Positions 24,966-33,409 of a stretch of DNA of 37,227 bases are shown here, in pieces. Made by a program: the position numbers and the translations under genes. The notes under the pieces were generated by a model. It did no database searches. It was not told where the DNA came from and saw only the letters and a list, made by a program, of their open reading frames with translations. Numbering within the stretch: the first letter of the stretch is position 1; each line of letters opens with the position of its first letter. The stretch is from Bacteriovorax sp. Lineage in GTDB: Bacteria; Bdellovibrionota; Bacteriovoracia; Bacteriovoracales; Bacteriovoracaceae. Location: the NCBI GenBank assembly GCA_014378525.1, contig JACMNL010000030.1, positions 1-37,227 of the forward strand. The letters are read 5' to 3'.

Positions 24966-25986
24966 TCTCCAATCCTATAAAATCCGCCAGCAATATCTTC
25001 ACTTTACCGATTAACCTGCTTTTTTTATCAATATCAAACGAATCATAGGTATAAACCTGATACTCACTTCCCTGCCTGCCCCCTCTTCCAATCATCTGCA
25101 ACCAGAAATCATAATTTTTAATTTCGTAATCAATAAAAACTTTTTTTATCTCCGGAAGATTCACTCCATGACTAAGTGTTGTCGTCGAAAAAATGCAATC
25201 AATCTTCCCTTCGCTTTCTTTCACATTCGATAAAAACTGATCGACTTCTCCACCTACACAACCTATCGCCCGAAAACCAAGCCTGTTACATCGGGCCACC
25301 AGCTCATCCACCTGACTTCGATAAGCACAAAAATAAAGAAAGATATCTTCATCTTTTTTTACACGAAGTTCTCGCCAGAATGCTTTTTGAATGTACTGCG
25401 GTTTTAAGCCGTGAAAGCTCACCATGTTCTGCGGCTTCCTGTGAAGTTCATGATTCCCGTAATCCAGATGAATCCAGAAATCCTGATAGAACGCTAAATC
25501 TTTTTTCATAAGCGACATCACCGATTCATCCATCGTTGCGGTAATCGCTAAAATCGGAAAATAAAAATTGAGAATTGCCAGAAACTTTTCATGAAGCACC
25601 GGCCGGAATGTTTCACCCCAGTAATAAAAAAGATGAAATTCATCGATGACAAAAAGAACTTTCTCTTCAAGATTGAATAACTCTTCAATAAACTCTTCAC
25701 TCAAAAGTTCAGCCGTTGTAACCAGAAAACTTTTTCTCGCTTTCAGAAAGCCTTCCAGGCAGTCCTGAAGCGGAACTTCACCGCCGGCAAGAAAAACATT
25801 CTTCTCCTGATTTTTTTGTAAATTGAAATGAACTTCGTTGGCGAGAGCGCGAAGTGGAGAAAGATAAATGATTTTGAAATCATGCTCGCGGTAAAATTCG
25901 ACGACCATGCGGGTTTTACCCGAGGCCACCGGAGCTGTGAGGAGTGTAAAGCATGAGGGGAAAAATAAATCGGGAATAAGTTTCAT
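24961..25986 (-). CDS. Compact superfamily 2 helicase
   Basis: A 341-residue SF2 helicase core with all major motifs: I APVASGKT (18-25), Ia SPLRALANE (43-51), Ib TTAELL (90-95), II DEFH (115-118), III TAT (149-151), V SHGVNLP (272-278) and VI QMIGRGGRQG (297-306). Motifs V and VI resemble Ski2/Hel308-type enzymes. The protein has only the two RecA lobes and no accessory domain, which is small for this class. It would use ATP to unwind or remodel nucleic acid in the cytoplasm. It is the first gene of a minus-strand run leading into brnTA and recO, so a DNA repair link is possible but unproven. Confidence 0.9.
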   Translation of the reverse strand: MKLIPDLFFPSCFTLLTAPVASGKTRMVVEFYREHDFKIIYLSPLRALANEVHFNLQKNQEKNVFLAGGEVPLQDCLEGFLKARKSFLVTTAELLSEEFIEELFNLEEKVLFVIDEFHLFYYWGETFRPVLHEKFLAILNFYFPILAITATMDESVMSLMKKDLAFYQDFWIHLDYGNHELHRKPQNMVSFHGLKPQYIQKAFWRELRVKKDEDIFLYFCAYRSQVDELVARCNRLGFRAIGCVGGEVDQFLSNVKESEGKIDCIFSTTTLSHGVNLPEIKKVFIDYEIKNYDFWLQMIGRGGRQGSEYQVYTYDSFDIDKKSRLIGKVKILLADFIGLEM

Positions 25987-26064
25987 GAGTAGCAGTATGC
26001 AGTGCTGCCCACTTAACCTATTCCCTATCTAGGGAGAATATAACGAGATTACATTCCCGGGAAA

Positions 26065-26343
26065 TTATTCTTTATGTTTGTTTTTTAAATTTTTAAAACG
26101 CTCATCCATAGAATCGCGGAATTCTTTATTTTTCTTTTTTAATACGTTTTCTTTAAAATCTTCTGCATCTCGATCTTCAGCTTTGTTGAAGGCCTCTTGT
26201 TTAATCTTAACTTGCTCTAAAATGACAGCTCTTCCGGCCTTATCACCTGGCCTTAGTGTTTTCCAAAGCTCGCTAATTTCTTTATTGTTCGCAAGTTTTT
26301 TGTCATAGACGTCGTTAATTTGTTTAACGTACAGCTCGCGCAT
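26065..26343 (-). CDS. Small highly charged helical protein, hypothetical
   Basis: 92 residues, almost entirely Lys, Glu, Asp, Arg and Asn with scattered hydrophobics (RELYVKQINDVYDKKL, FRDSMDERFKNLKNKHKE), so probably a single long helix or coiled coil. It lacks a signal peptide and cysteines. No clear Shine-Dalgarno precedes the ATG. Its start lies only 9 bases from the divergent start at 26353, leaving no room for separate promoters between the genes. It could be real or a chance frame; composition favours real. Confidence 0.5.
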   Translation of the reverse strand: MRELYVKQINDVYDKKLANNKEISELWKTLRPGDKAGRAVILEQVKIKQEAFNKAEDRDAEDFKENVLKKKNKEFRDSMDERFKNLKNKHKE

Positions 26344-26352
26344 TTTTTGAAT

Positions 26353-26580
26353 ATGACCCGTCCTAAAGTTTTCTCTAAATGGATCACTTGGGTGATCTCA
26401 GGATGTGCGACAGCTTCAGTTTTGACTATCGCCATCTCAACTTACAATGCTCAGCCTCGACACGCTTTTAACCATAAAGAATATATCGACTCTATGCTTG
26501 AGCTTCAGGACACTGTGAATGACAACATTTCAGACGATAATATGAACAACTTGACTGTTGTGCATTCTGATGAGATCTAG
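26353..26580 (+). CDS. Small membrane-anchored protein, hypothetical
   Basis: 75 residues from the ATG at 26353 (an upstream in-frame ATG at 26320 would overlap the divergent gene). A positive N terminus (MTRPKVFSK) precedes one transmembrane segment (WITWVISGCATASVLTIAIS). An acidic, Asn/Asp-rich tail follows that would face the periplasm. It ends 5 bases before rsmE and probably shares its transcript. No family is recognised and no Shine-Dalgarno is seen. Confidence 0.6.
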   Translation: MTRPKVFSKWITWVISGCATASVLTIAISTYNAQPRHAFNHKEYIDSMLELQDTVNDNISDDNMNNLTVVHSDEI

Positions 26581-26585
26581 TCCCA

Positions 26586-27287
26586 ATGAATTCTCTAATC
26601 CTGAAAAACTCTGACGGTATAATTACCGATCCAAAAATCATTTCACATTTGCATGAAACTTTAAAAGCGCAAAATGGCGATAATTTCAAATGCACTATTT
26701 TAAATCAGGGTCTGTCTATTGGATCAATCTCTTCTCTAACCGATAAAGAATGTCGCTTAAATCTTTCCCCATTGACTCCTTATGAACCTCAATGGTTCAA
26801 TCTTATCGTTGGCGTCTCACGCCCGCAAACAAGCAAAAAAGTTCTCGAGCATTCGACAACTTTTGGTGCAAAAAATATTCACTTTTTTAAAGCAACTCTT
26901 TCTGAAAAAAGTTATCTCGATTCAAAAGTTTTTGAAGATTGTGAAGAATACCTTCTGGCCGGTCTCTCTCAATCTGCCATTTATGGCGAAATTCCTTCAG
27001 TAAAAGTAGATAAATATAATCCTGCTGACAGCTACAAAGATCACCCGCAAAAGTTCATTCTAGACCTGAACGGTAAGGAAAACTTCCTTCAGATGTCGTC
27101 AGGTATAAACTTTGATACTCCAGTGACGTTAGCGATCGGCCCTGAGCGCGGCTTTATTTCAGAGGACATAGAGCGTTTTCACCAGGCTGGCTTCAAAAGT
27201 GTCAAGATTTCGTCTAGCATTCTTAGAGTGGAACATGCTATATATTCAGCTGTTTCTCAGTTAGAATTGATAAGAGGAAGATACTAA
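26586..27287 (+). CDS. rsmE: RsmE-like 16S rRNA (uracil-N3) methyltransferase, divergent
   Basis: 233 residues. RsmE methylates N3 of U1498 in 16S rRNA using S-adenosylmethionine and has a C-terminal knotted SPOUT fold. The knot region is recognisable: VTLAIGPERGFISEDIERFHQAGFKSVKI followed by SSILRVEHAIYSAVSQLE. The usual GPEGG reads GPERG and the usual LRTETA reads LRVEHA, so the signature is diverged. The PUA-like N terminus is short and weakly conserved. The order rsmE then a NifU-like gene, one base apart, suggests one operon. Confidence 0.82.
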   Translation: MNSLILKNSDGIITDPKIISHLHETLKAQNGDNFKCTILNQGLSIGSISSLTDKECRLNLSPLTPYEPQWFNLIVGVSRPQTSKKVLEHSTTFGAKNIHFFKATLSEKSYLDSKVFEDCEEYLLAGLSQSAIYGEIPSVKVDKYNPADSYKDHPQKFILDLNGKENFLQMSSGINFDTPVTLAIGPERGFISEDIERFHQAGFKSVKISSSILRVEHAIYSAVSQLELIRGRY

Positions 27288-27288
27288 T

Positions 27289-27543
27289 ATGCTTAGAAAA
27301 TTAGAGTTATTATTTGATGAACAAGTTCGCCCGGCACTAGCTGCTCACGGTGGAAACGTTGAAATTGTCGACATCGATAACAACCAGGTTTTTCTTCGCC
27401 TTCAAGGTGGATGTCAGGGCTGCTCAAGCTCGAACGCAACCTTGAAAGAAGGTATTCAAACTCTCATCAAACAAAATTTTCCAGAGATTACAGACGTGAT
27501 CGATGTGACTGAACATGAGGCCGGAGAAAATCCTTACATGTAG
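27289..27543 (+). CDS. NifU-like C-terminal-domain Fe-S carrier (Nfu)
   Basis: 84 residues, a stand-alone Nfu domain. It has RPALAAHGGNVEIVDID near the start and the cluster-binding pair GGCQGCSSS (Cys-x2-Cys), followed by TLKEGIQTLIKQNFPEI. Such proteins bind a [4Fe-4S] cluster at a dimer interface and pass it to target enzymes. It begins 1 base after rsmE. Its 3' end overlaps the convergent glycosyltransferase gene by 10 bases. Confidence 0.95.
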   Translation: MLRKLELLFDEQVRPALAAHGGNVEIVDIDNNQVFLRLQGGCQGCSSSNATLKEGIQTLIKQNFPEITDVIDVTEHEAGENPYM

Positions 27544-28613
27544 TCGAAAGACTTTTTGTAGACCTTGATTGTTTCACTTGCGCACTTTTCCCAACTCCAT
27601 TCACTCTTCCATGAATCAAGGTTTACTTTTTTCAAGTTCCCTTTATCCATGATAATTTCCACACTGCAGGCAATGTCTGAAGGATCTTTTGGATTGCACT
27701 GATAACAATATTCTTTGCCAATTTCATCAAGCGCACTTCCGCGAGAAATAATAATGTTGGTGTTTGTTGAAAGTGCTTCAAGAAGAGGAAAACCAAATCC
27801 CTCGTACCAGCTGGCAAACATAAGACACGCTGTATTTTCCATGGCGTAATCTTTATCCGCTTCACTTAAATAACCTGTGACATAGATATCATTCTTAAAT
27901 TTTGAGTAAGAGATGTACTCGGCAATTTCTTTGTAATTAAAACCTTCTCTTCCTGAAAGAATAAAAATTAAATCTTTATGCCTCTCTTTCATGATCTCAA
28001 AGGCCTTCATCTGATTGATCAGATTTTTTCTTTCTTCAAGGTTTCCGATGAAAAATAAAAACGGTCTTCCTTTCGCAATATTTTTTATGACATTGTTTTC
28101 ATCTTTTGCAGCAACAGGTCTGTTGTTAAAATTATGCCCATGATAAACTACGTCGATCTTGTTAATCGTTTCCGGAAAGTATTTTATGATTTCTTGTTTC
28201 GTAAATTGCGAAATCGCGATAATTCTTTGAACATCACTTTTGAAAACATGAGTCATGATCTCTACGCGCTTTTTTGCAAAAACAGGATCGAGCCATTTGC
28301 CTGTGAAAGGCTGCATGTCATGTATCGTTACTACCTTCGGCCCGCGCGCGCGCGTATTCAATTTGTGATCAGTTCCGTGATAGACAATTTCTTTATTAAA
28401 TAAAAATGGCGGTAATGCTCTAACTTTTGCACTCAGGTGCTCTTCAACAATATTTGCTTTTTTTATCCTGCTCCACTTAAGAACAGGCAAAACATCATCA
28501 TGAAGTTCATTTTTTAGACTTGCGAATAAATTTTTATTATAAACCCCGATTCCTGAGACCTGAGTATTTGTCAAAGGGGAGCAGTCTAAATATACTTTCA
28601 AGGTATAATCCAT
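27534..28613 (-). CDS. Glycosyltransferase, GT4/GT-B type
   Basis: 359 residues with a GT-B fold. The N-terminal sugar-acceptor domain has SGIGVYNKNLF. The linker and donor domain show GRPFLFFIGNLEERKNLINQMKAF, and EGFGFPLLEALSTNTNIIISRGSALDEI carries the E-x7-E motif for nucleotide-sugar binding. The protein would add a sugar to LPS core, O-antigen or another envelope glycan at the cytoplasmic face. The ATG (28613) follows AGGA directly, too close for a ribosome site; an in-frame TTG at 28601 with GGA 7 bases upstream is a credible alternative start. Confidence 0.92.
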   Translation of the reverse strand: MDYTLKVYLDCSPLTNTQVSGIGVYNKNLFASLKNELHDDVLPVLKWSRIKKANIVEEHLSAKVRALPPFLFNKEIVYHGTDHKLNTRARGPKVVTIHDMQPFTGKWLDPVFAKKRVEIMTHVFKSDVQRIIAISQFTKQEIIKYFPETINKIDVVYHGHNFNNRPVAAKDENNVIKNIAKGRPFLFFIGNLEERKNLINQMKAFEIMKERHKDLIFILSGREGFNYKEIAEYISYSKFKNDIYVTGYLSEADKDYAMENTACLMFASWYEGFGFPLLEALSTNTNIIISRGSALDEIGKEYCYQCNPKDPSDIACSVEIIMDKGNLKKVNLDSWKSEWSWEKCASETIKVYKKSFDYM

Positions 28614-28630
28614 TCCTATAAGAGACGAAT

Positions 28631-29392
28631 TTGATAAAAATAACAGTGGCCATCATAACGTACAACGAAGAAAACAACATTGGTCGTTGCATCAGCTCTG
28701 TTTTACCAATTGCTGACGAAGTCCTGGTTGTGGATTCATTTTCAAAAGACAAAACAGAAAAAATTGCAAGATCATTAGGTGCCCGTTTTATGGCCAATCC
28801 TTTTGAAGGCCATATTGAGCAAAAGAATTTTGCTTTACACCACTCTACTCATGAATATGTCCTGTCTCTGGATGCCGATGAGGCCCTTTCACCTGAGTTG
28901 CTGGAAGAAATAAAAAAAATAAAAAATAATTTTCAATGCGACGGTTACAGGTTTAACCGCCTGACGAATTACAACGGTCATTGGGTTCGTCATTCAGGAT
29001 GGTACCCTGATACAAAATTAAGACTCGTAAAAAAAGATAGGGCTCACTGGGGCGGAGAAAATCCGCACGACATCCTTCAGATGAGAAACAATGAGAAGAC
29101 CGGATTTTTAAAGGGTGACTTACTTCATTACAGTTATGAATCCATCGCAGCTCACGTGGCACAGACAGATAAATTTACAACCATCGCTGCCCACGCTGCT
29201 TACAAACAGGGAAAAAAATCGAGTGTCTTTAAAATCGTAACCCGTCCGATGTTTAAATTTTTCAGAGACTACTTTTTAAAAAGAGGTTTTCTCGACGGCC
29301 GTTATGGTTTTGTCATTTGTTCTATCAATGCACTTTACGCTCTTTTAAAATATTCAAAACTTCATGAACTACAGATTGGTAAAAAAATATGA
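28631..29392 (+). CDS. Glycosyltransferase family 2, WaaE/KdtX-like
   Basis: 253 residues of a GT-A enzyme. It has TVAIITYNEENNIGRCISSV at the start, VVDSFSKDKTEKIARSLGA, and the metal-binding DAD in LSLDADEALSPEL. This layout is close to WaaE/KdtX-type enzymes that add a sugar to the inner core of LPS. The start is TTG, and the gene diverges from the GT4 gene with only 17 bases between starts. The stop overlaps the next glycosyltransferase by 4 bases (ATGA), so the two are co-translated. Confidence 0.92.
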   Translation: MIKITVAIITYNEENNIGRCISSVLPIADEVLVVDSFSKDKTEKIARSLGARFMANPFEGHIEQKNFALHHSTHEYVLSLDADEALSPELLEEIKKIKNNFQCDGYRFNRLTNYNGHWVRHSGWYPDTKLRLVKKDRAHWGGENPHDILQMRNNEKTGFLKGDLLHYSYESIAAHVAQTDKFTTIAAHAAYKQGKKSSVFKIVTRPMFKFFRDYFLKRGFLDGRYGFVICSINALYALLKYSKLHELQIGKKI

Positions 29393-30366
29393 AAATTGTT
29401 TTTTCACATGAAGGCGTTCTTCCTGTTATCGGATACGGCGGAATTGAAAGAATTTTATTCTGGCATATGGCCGAACTGGCACGTCTGGGACATAAAGTTG
29501 TTCTGATTGGAAACCCGGAATCTAAAATTAAAGAATACGGAATTGAGCTCATCACGGTTCCAGGGCACTTCACTTCACAGTGGATTAATTATATTCCAGC
29601 TGATGCTGACATTATTCACTTGAGCTACAACTATAAAGTGCCGGGAAATATTCCTACAATTATTACAGTTCACGGCAACGGACAGATCGGGGAAATCTTT
29701 GAAAAGAACTCTGTGTTCGTTTCTAAAAAACATGCCGAAATCCACGGTTCAGATCAGTTCATTCACAATGCTATCGATTTAAAAGAGTACCCTTACGAAC
29801 CAAAAGTAAAACGAGAGTGGAATAATTTTTTATTCCTGGCAAAAGCTTCCTGGAGTGTAAAAAATTTAAAAGGTGCAGTTTCGGCCGCGAGAAAAAATCA
29901 TAAGCACCTTCATGTCGCAGGTGGAAAATGGTTTGGACTTTCACGCTTTGTTCACAATCATGGGATTGTCGGCGGTGTTGAGAAAATGAAAATCATCCGT
30001 TCGTGTGACTTCATGACTTTTCCAGTGAGATGGCATGAGCCATTTGGAATCGCAGTTATTGAGGCCATGTCTCAGGGCCTGCCAGTCATTGGTTCTCCCT
30101 ATGGAAGTTTGCCCGAACTCATTTCAAAAGAATCCGGCTTCATCGCCAACAATCAGAATGAACTTAATAAGCTGGTTGGAACAGATTATTCAAAACAATT
30201 TAATCCTGACGTCATAAGAAAATATGTTGAAGATAATTTCAGTGTCACTCAACATGCAGAAAAATACCTGGCGCTTTATGAAAAAGTTATCGCAGGCACT
30301 ACTCTCAATTCAATTAATCCAACATATAAGTTTTCAGAGCGACCTGAAGCACTTTTGCCTTTCTAA
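29389..30366 (+). CDS. Glycosyltransferase, GT4/GT-B type
   Basis: 325 residues, shorter than many GT4 enzymes. The N terminus KIVFSHEGVLPVIGYGGIERILFWHMAELARLGHKV is the usual acceptor-domain start with a Gly-rich loop. EPFGIAVIEAMSQGLPVIGSPYGSLPELI is the donor-site E-x7-E motif. It overlaps the family 2 gene by 4 bases, so the two enzymes probably act in one pathway, likely LPS or capsule sugar assembly. Confidence 0.92.
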   Translation: MKIVFSHEGVLPVIGYGGIERILFWHMAELARLGHKVVLIGNPESKIKEYGIELITVPGHFTSQWINYIPADADIIHLSYNYKVPGNIPTIITVHGNGQIGEIFEKNSVFVSKKHAEIHGSDQFIHNAIDLKEYPYEPKVKREWNNFLFLAKASWSVKNLKGAVSAARKNHKHLHVAGGKWFGLSRFVHNHGIVGGVEKMKIIRSCDFMTFPVRWHEPFGIAVIEAMSQGLPVIGSPYGSLPELISKESGFIANNQNELNKLVGTDYSKQFNPDVIRKYVEDNFSVTQHAEKYLALYEKVIAGTTLNSINPTYKFSERPEALLPF

Positions 30367-30379
30367 TTAGAGAATTAAT

Positions 30380-30883
30380 ATGAGCAAATTTGTATCGGTA
30401 GAAACACTCGACTGGACACCTTATAAAACGGGTATACCGGGAAAAATCCGTCCGATGAATACACCGGAAGGTTTAGGCGACCGAATCAGAGTCGCTGCTT
30501 TTGCCGAACGACAGGCTTACTACGCTTTCACTCAGGCAGCGAAAATATTTGCAGATGAAGTTCCTGAAGATTTAATCAAGGCCTGGAATCAGATTGCACT
30601 TGAAGAGGCCAAACATGAGAAGTGGCTCTTAAAAAGACTGGAAGAACTTAATATCGATGTTGCAGAAGTGCCGGTCAGTCTCGGTCTCTACAAATCTTTT
30701 ACCGGCTGCCAGTCAGCGCGAGACTTTACTCATTACATTTCAGACTCGGAAGAAAAAGGCCGTATCGCCGGCGTGAAGTTTGCTGAGTTTTTAAAGGTCA
30801 CAGATCCCGTGACTTCCAAAATCTTTACAGACATCGCCGACGAAGAGGTCTTTCACATCTCACTTGCTAAAAAATATTTTTAG
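30380..30883 (+). CDS. Ferritin-like (DUF455-type) diiron protein
   Basis: 167 residues, mostly helical. Likely metal ligands follow a four-helix ferritin-like pattern: E43 in helix A, E76 with H79 (EEAKHEKW) in helix B, E124/E125 in helix C, and E155/E156 with H159 (DEEVFH) in helix D. DUF455 and related proteins are diiron oxidases or oxygenases of mostly unknown substrate. It starts 13 bases after the glycosyltransferase gene, so it may modify the same envelope product or simply share the transcript. The last 4 bases overlap the convergent exported-protein gene. Confidence 0.8.
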   Translation: MSKFVSVETLDWTPYKTGIPGKIRPMNTPEGLGDRIRVAAFAERQAYYAFTQAAKIFADEVPEDLIKAWNQIALEEAKHEKWLLKRLEELNIDVAEVPVSLGLYKSFTGCQSARDFTHYISDSEEKGRIAGVKFAEFLKVTDPVTSKIFTDIADEEVFHISLAKKYF

Positions 30884-31392
30884 AAGTGGCATGCAGTTGA
30901 GGGTAATGGTTCTAATGTAGCAGTCGTACGGCTATGGTTAAATTTAACTCCAGCAACTACTGTATTTAATTTTTCTGTTAATGATCTCTGGCAAACCAGG
31001 TCAGTTTCATTTCCTGCTTCAGCGGTAACCATTGTTCTAGTTTCAATCAATTCACGGTTTACAACGATTTTTTCTGTGCGTGGATTATTTTTGATAATAT
31101 CTCCGATGCTGAAACCATCATTTCTGCCACCAAAACTGCAAGCTCCGGCCGTCATACATGGTAGTCCTCTTTCATCACCAAATCTTGAGTTGCTGTGATC
31201 GAGAATAGTCCATCCATCAAGTCCCTTGATATTGATTTTTAATTCGGCCAGTCCATAACCTTTTGCCGAACAAAGAACAGTTTCGTTATTGATTTCAGCA
31301 TCCATTGCCTTGCTGTCTTTAAGAATTGTTCTGCTTCCGTCTGCCCATACATTTGTAGTTACAAGTAATGTTAATAGTAAAAGTTTTTTCAT
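30880..31392 (-). CDS. Exported Cys-containing protein of unknown function
   Basis: 170 residues with a Sec signal peptide (MKKLLLLTLLVTTNVWA, then DGS). The mature part has five cysteines (VLCSAK, GLPCMTAGACSFGG, LVCQRS and the terminal ACHF), consistent with disulfides in the periplasm. A strong Shine-Dalgarno AGGGGG precedes the ATG. It diverges from the LysR gene. The 31393-31478 gap is AT-rich with no feature I can name. No family is recognised. Confidence 0.82.
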   Translation of the reverse strand: MKKLLLLTLLVTTNVWADGSRTILKDSKAMDAEINNETVLCSAKGYGLAELKINIKGLDGWTILDHSNSRFGDERGLPCMTAGACSFGGRNDGFSIGDIIKNNPRTEKIVVNRELIETRTMVTAEAGNETDLVCQRSLTEKLNTVVAGVKFNHSRTTATLEPLPSTACHF

Positions 31393-31478
31393 AGATCCCC
31401 CTTTGGTGAGGATAGTTATAATGTGCTTTATGATATAAATATATTGAATACATTTTATATCTATGATTCAATTTATGA

Positions 31479-32312
31479 ATGATAAATGCTAACGACTTAA
31501 AATCATTCCTCACGACTGCAAGAACCCTGCACTTAACCAAAGCGGCCAAAGAACTTGGTATGTCCCAGCCGGCCCTCAGCCATTGTATAAAGAGGCTTGA
31601 AGCCGAGGTTGGCGAAGAAGTTTTTCTTAGAAGAAAAGACGGTCTCATACTCACTAAAACCGGCCAGTTTCTCGTTACCCGCGGCCAGAAAATTATCGAT
31701 GAACTTTTATCAATCTCAACTTATCTTGAAACGGGAAAAGCTGAAGATAAAAAAACATTATCACTAGGTCTGCATGCTTCAGTCGGAACATACACTCTTC
31801 CCTATATTATGAAAGAGCTCAGCGACTTCAGTTTAAATTTAAATTTTGGACTTTCACGCGAAGTAACTGCAATGGTTCAGGATGGAAAAATTGACTGCGC
31901 TATTGCAATTAACCCTTACCCGCACAGCAATCTTGTAATAAGCACGTTAGGTGAAGATGAATTCCAGTTATGGTGCCATAAAAAAAACTTCGATAATTCA
32001 TTTTTATTTTTTGATCCACAACTTCATCAGACTCATTTTATCCTGAGACAGCTGGAGAAAAAGGGAATCAAGTTCGCTCATCATGTAGAAATCTCCAACC
32101 TGGAATTAATTGCGAAGTTAGTCTATGAAGGAAACGGCGTAGGTATCATGCCTTCAAGAGTTGTAAAAAATTATTATCCGAAAGAAACTGTCGTCTATTC
32201 AAAGGAAATAAAACCATTCCTTGACCGGATTTGCTTTGTCTACTCGCTGGAAAATAAGTATAACGTTCATATAAAAGAATTTAAGAATAAGCTTCAATCT
32301 CTTTTTAATTAA
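31479..32312 (+). CDS. LysR-type transcriptional regulator
   Basis: 277 residues. The N-terminal winged helix-turn-helix is plain: LKSFLTTARTLHLTKAAKELGMSQPALSHCIKRLEAEVGEEVFLRR. A linker helix and the periplasmic-binding-protein-like effector domain follow. LysR proteins usually control an adjacent gene in response to a small molecule. The membrane transporter gene starts 2 bases after this stop, so here regulator and probable target share a transcript. It could also act on the divergent exported-protein gene. There is no clear Shine-Dalgarno. Confidence 0.95.
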   Translation: MINANDLKSFLTTARTLHLTKAAKELGMSQPALSHCIKRLEAEVGEEVFLRRKDGLILTKTGQFLVTRGQKIIDELLSISTYLETGKAEDKKTLSLGLHASVGTYTLPYIMKELSDFSLNLNFGLSREVTAMVQDGKIDCAIAINPYPHSNLVISTLGEDEFQLWCHKKNFDNSFLFFDPQLHQTHFILRQLEKKGIKFAHHVEISNLELIAKLVYEGNGVGIMPSRVVKNYYPKETVVYSKEIKPFLDRICFVYSLENKYNVHIKEFKNKLQSLFN

Positions 32313-32314
32313 AA

Positions 32315-33358
32315 ATGGCATTCAAAGAACACGTAGAAAAAACTCTTCGTATTAGTCCAGAGCCTACTCCGCTCTTCAAGATGATATTATCAGCTATCGG
32401 AGTTACTACTCCGCTTATCATTGGATATTTCACTCATCATCTTTTTGTCTCAATGTTCGGCTCTCTGATGGGACTGCTATATTACCTCAACGATCCATTC
32501 GGTCCTCTGATAAACAGATCCAAACATCTTCTTGTCACTTATCTATTACTGATGCTTGCCCTTGCTGTCGGTTCAGTATGTGTCGGCAATGAATATTTTA
32601 TTGTCGGAATTTTATTTGTTCTAAGTTACATGGTTGGAAAATCAAAAAACTTCGGCCTTGAACTCGAAAGAATGATGTTGTTTATCACTCTCCAGTTTAT
32701 TACAGCCTCGTCAGAAGTCGTGATGAAACTACGGCTTAACGATTTACTTCTTTATTCGCTAATTGCTTTCATAAACTACATTGTATGGGCCGCTATTTTA
32801 TTCAAGGCCACCCGCCATGAAGTTCTTCCAATGGTAAGTAAAAGAGAAAGTGTTAAAAAAATTATTTCCAATGACAAACCCTCATGGTTTCCGCTGACAT
32901 GTGCAGTGTTTTCATGCCTGGGTTATGCTTCAGCAAAAATGTTTGAGTTTTCCCATGCTAACTGGATAGTAGGTACAACATTAATTGTTATGCTACCTGA
33001 CAGCTATCAAAGTATTTATAAAAGCTCGCAGCGTGTGATCGGAACAACTATGGGAGTACTTCTCTCTGTGGCCGTGATGACTTATGTTCACGACCCGAAA
33101 CTTCTTATTCTTTTTGTCTTCATCCTTTCTTTTCTTATGCCACACGGGATTTCAAAAAATTATTGGGTGGCCAATATTTATATCGCAGCCATGATCATTT
33201 TTTTCCTAGAAATCGCGGCCCCTCAATCCATCGCTTCCCACCATCTTGCCTACTGGAGAATCGTCGATATATTTATCGGTTGTTTAATTGGTGTGTTAGC
33301 TGCCTTACTACTTAGACCTGATATCCTGAAGAGAGAGACTAAAAAAGTCGGTCATTAA
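32315..33358 (+). CDS. FUSC-family inner-membrane transporter
   Basis: 347 residues with two clusters of transmembrane segments (about residues 25-155 and 195-340) separated by a polar stretch. The second cluster has the FUSC pattern: NWIVGTTLIVMLPDSYQSIYKSSQRVIGTTMGVLL, then WRIVDIFIGCLIGVLAALLL. The family includes fusaric acid, aromatic acid and other efflux proteins. It is smaller than AaeB-type pumps and lacks a visible periplasmic adaptor gene nearby. The LysR gene directly upstream suggests inducible efflux of a small acid, which is inference. Confidence 0.82.
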   Translation: MAFKEHVEKTLRISPEPTPLFKMILSAIGVTTPLIIGYFTHHLFVSMFGSLMGLLYYLNDPFGPLINRSKHLLVTYLLLMLALAVGSVCVGNEYFIVGILFVLSYMVGKSKNFGLELERMMLFITLQFITASSEVVMKLRLNDLLLYSLIAFINYIVWAAILFKATRHEVLPMVSKRESVKKIISNDKPSWFPLTCAVFSCLGYASAKMFEFSHANWIVGTTLIVMLPDSYQSIYKSSQRVIGTTMGVLLSVAVMTYVHDPKLLILFVFILSFLMPHGISKNYWVANIYIAAMIIFFLEIAAPQSIASHHLAYWRIVDIFIGCLIGVLAALLLRPDILKRETKKVGH

Positions 33359-33409
33359 TTTTTATTCATTTTGCTTAATTACCGATAAGTACCCTAATTG
33401 GGGGTTCTC

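Noticed and set aside
25176-25511. 111-codon open frame on the plus strand
   Set aside because: Opposite to the helicase motifs IV and V, which are clearly coding on the minus strand.
26040-26064. Terminator in the gap after 25987
   Set aside because: TTCCCGGGAA and the TCCCT/AGGGA pair are short, loops are poor and no U-tract follows.
31319-31654. 111-codon open frame on the minus strand
   Set aside because: It spans the LysR helix-turn-helix region and the intergenic gap, and has no family features or ribosome site.
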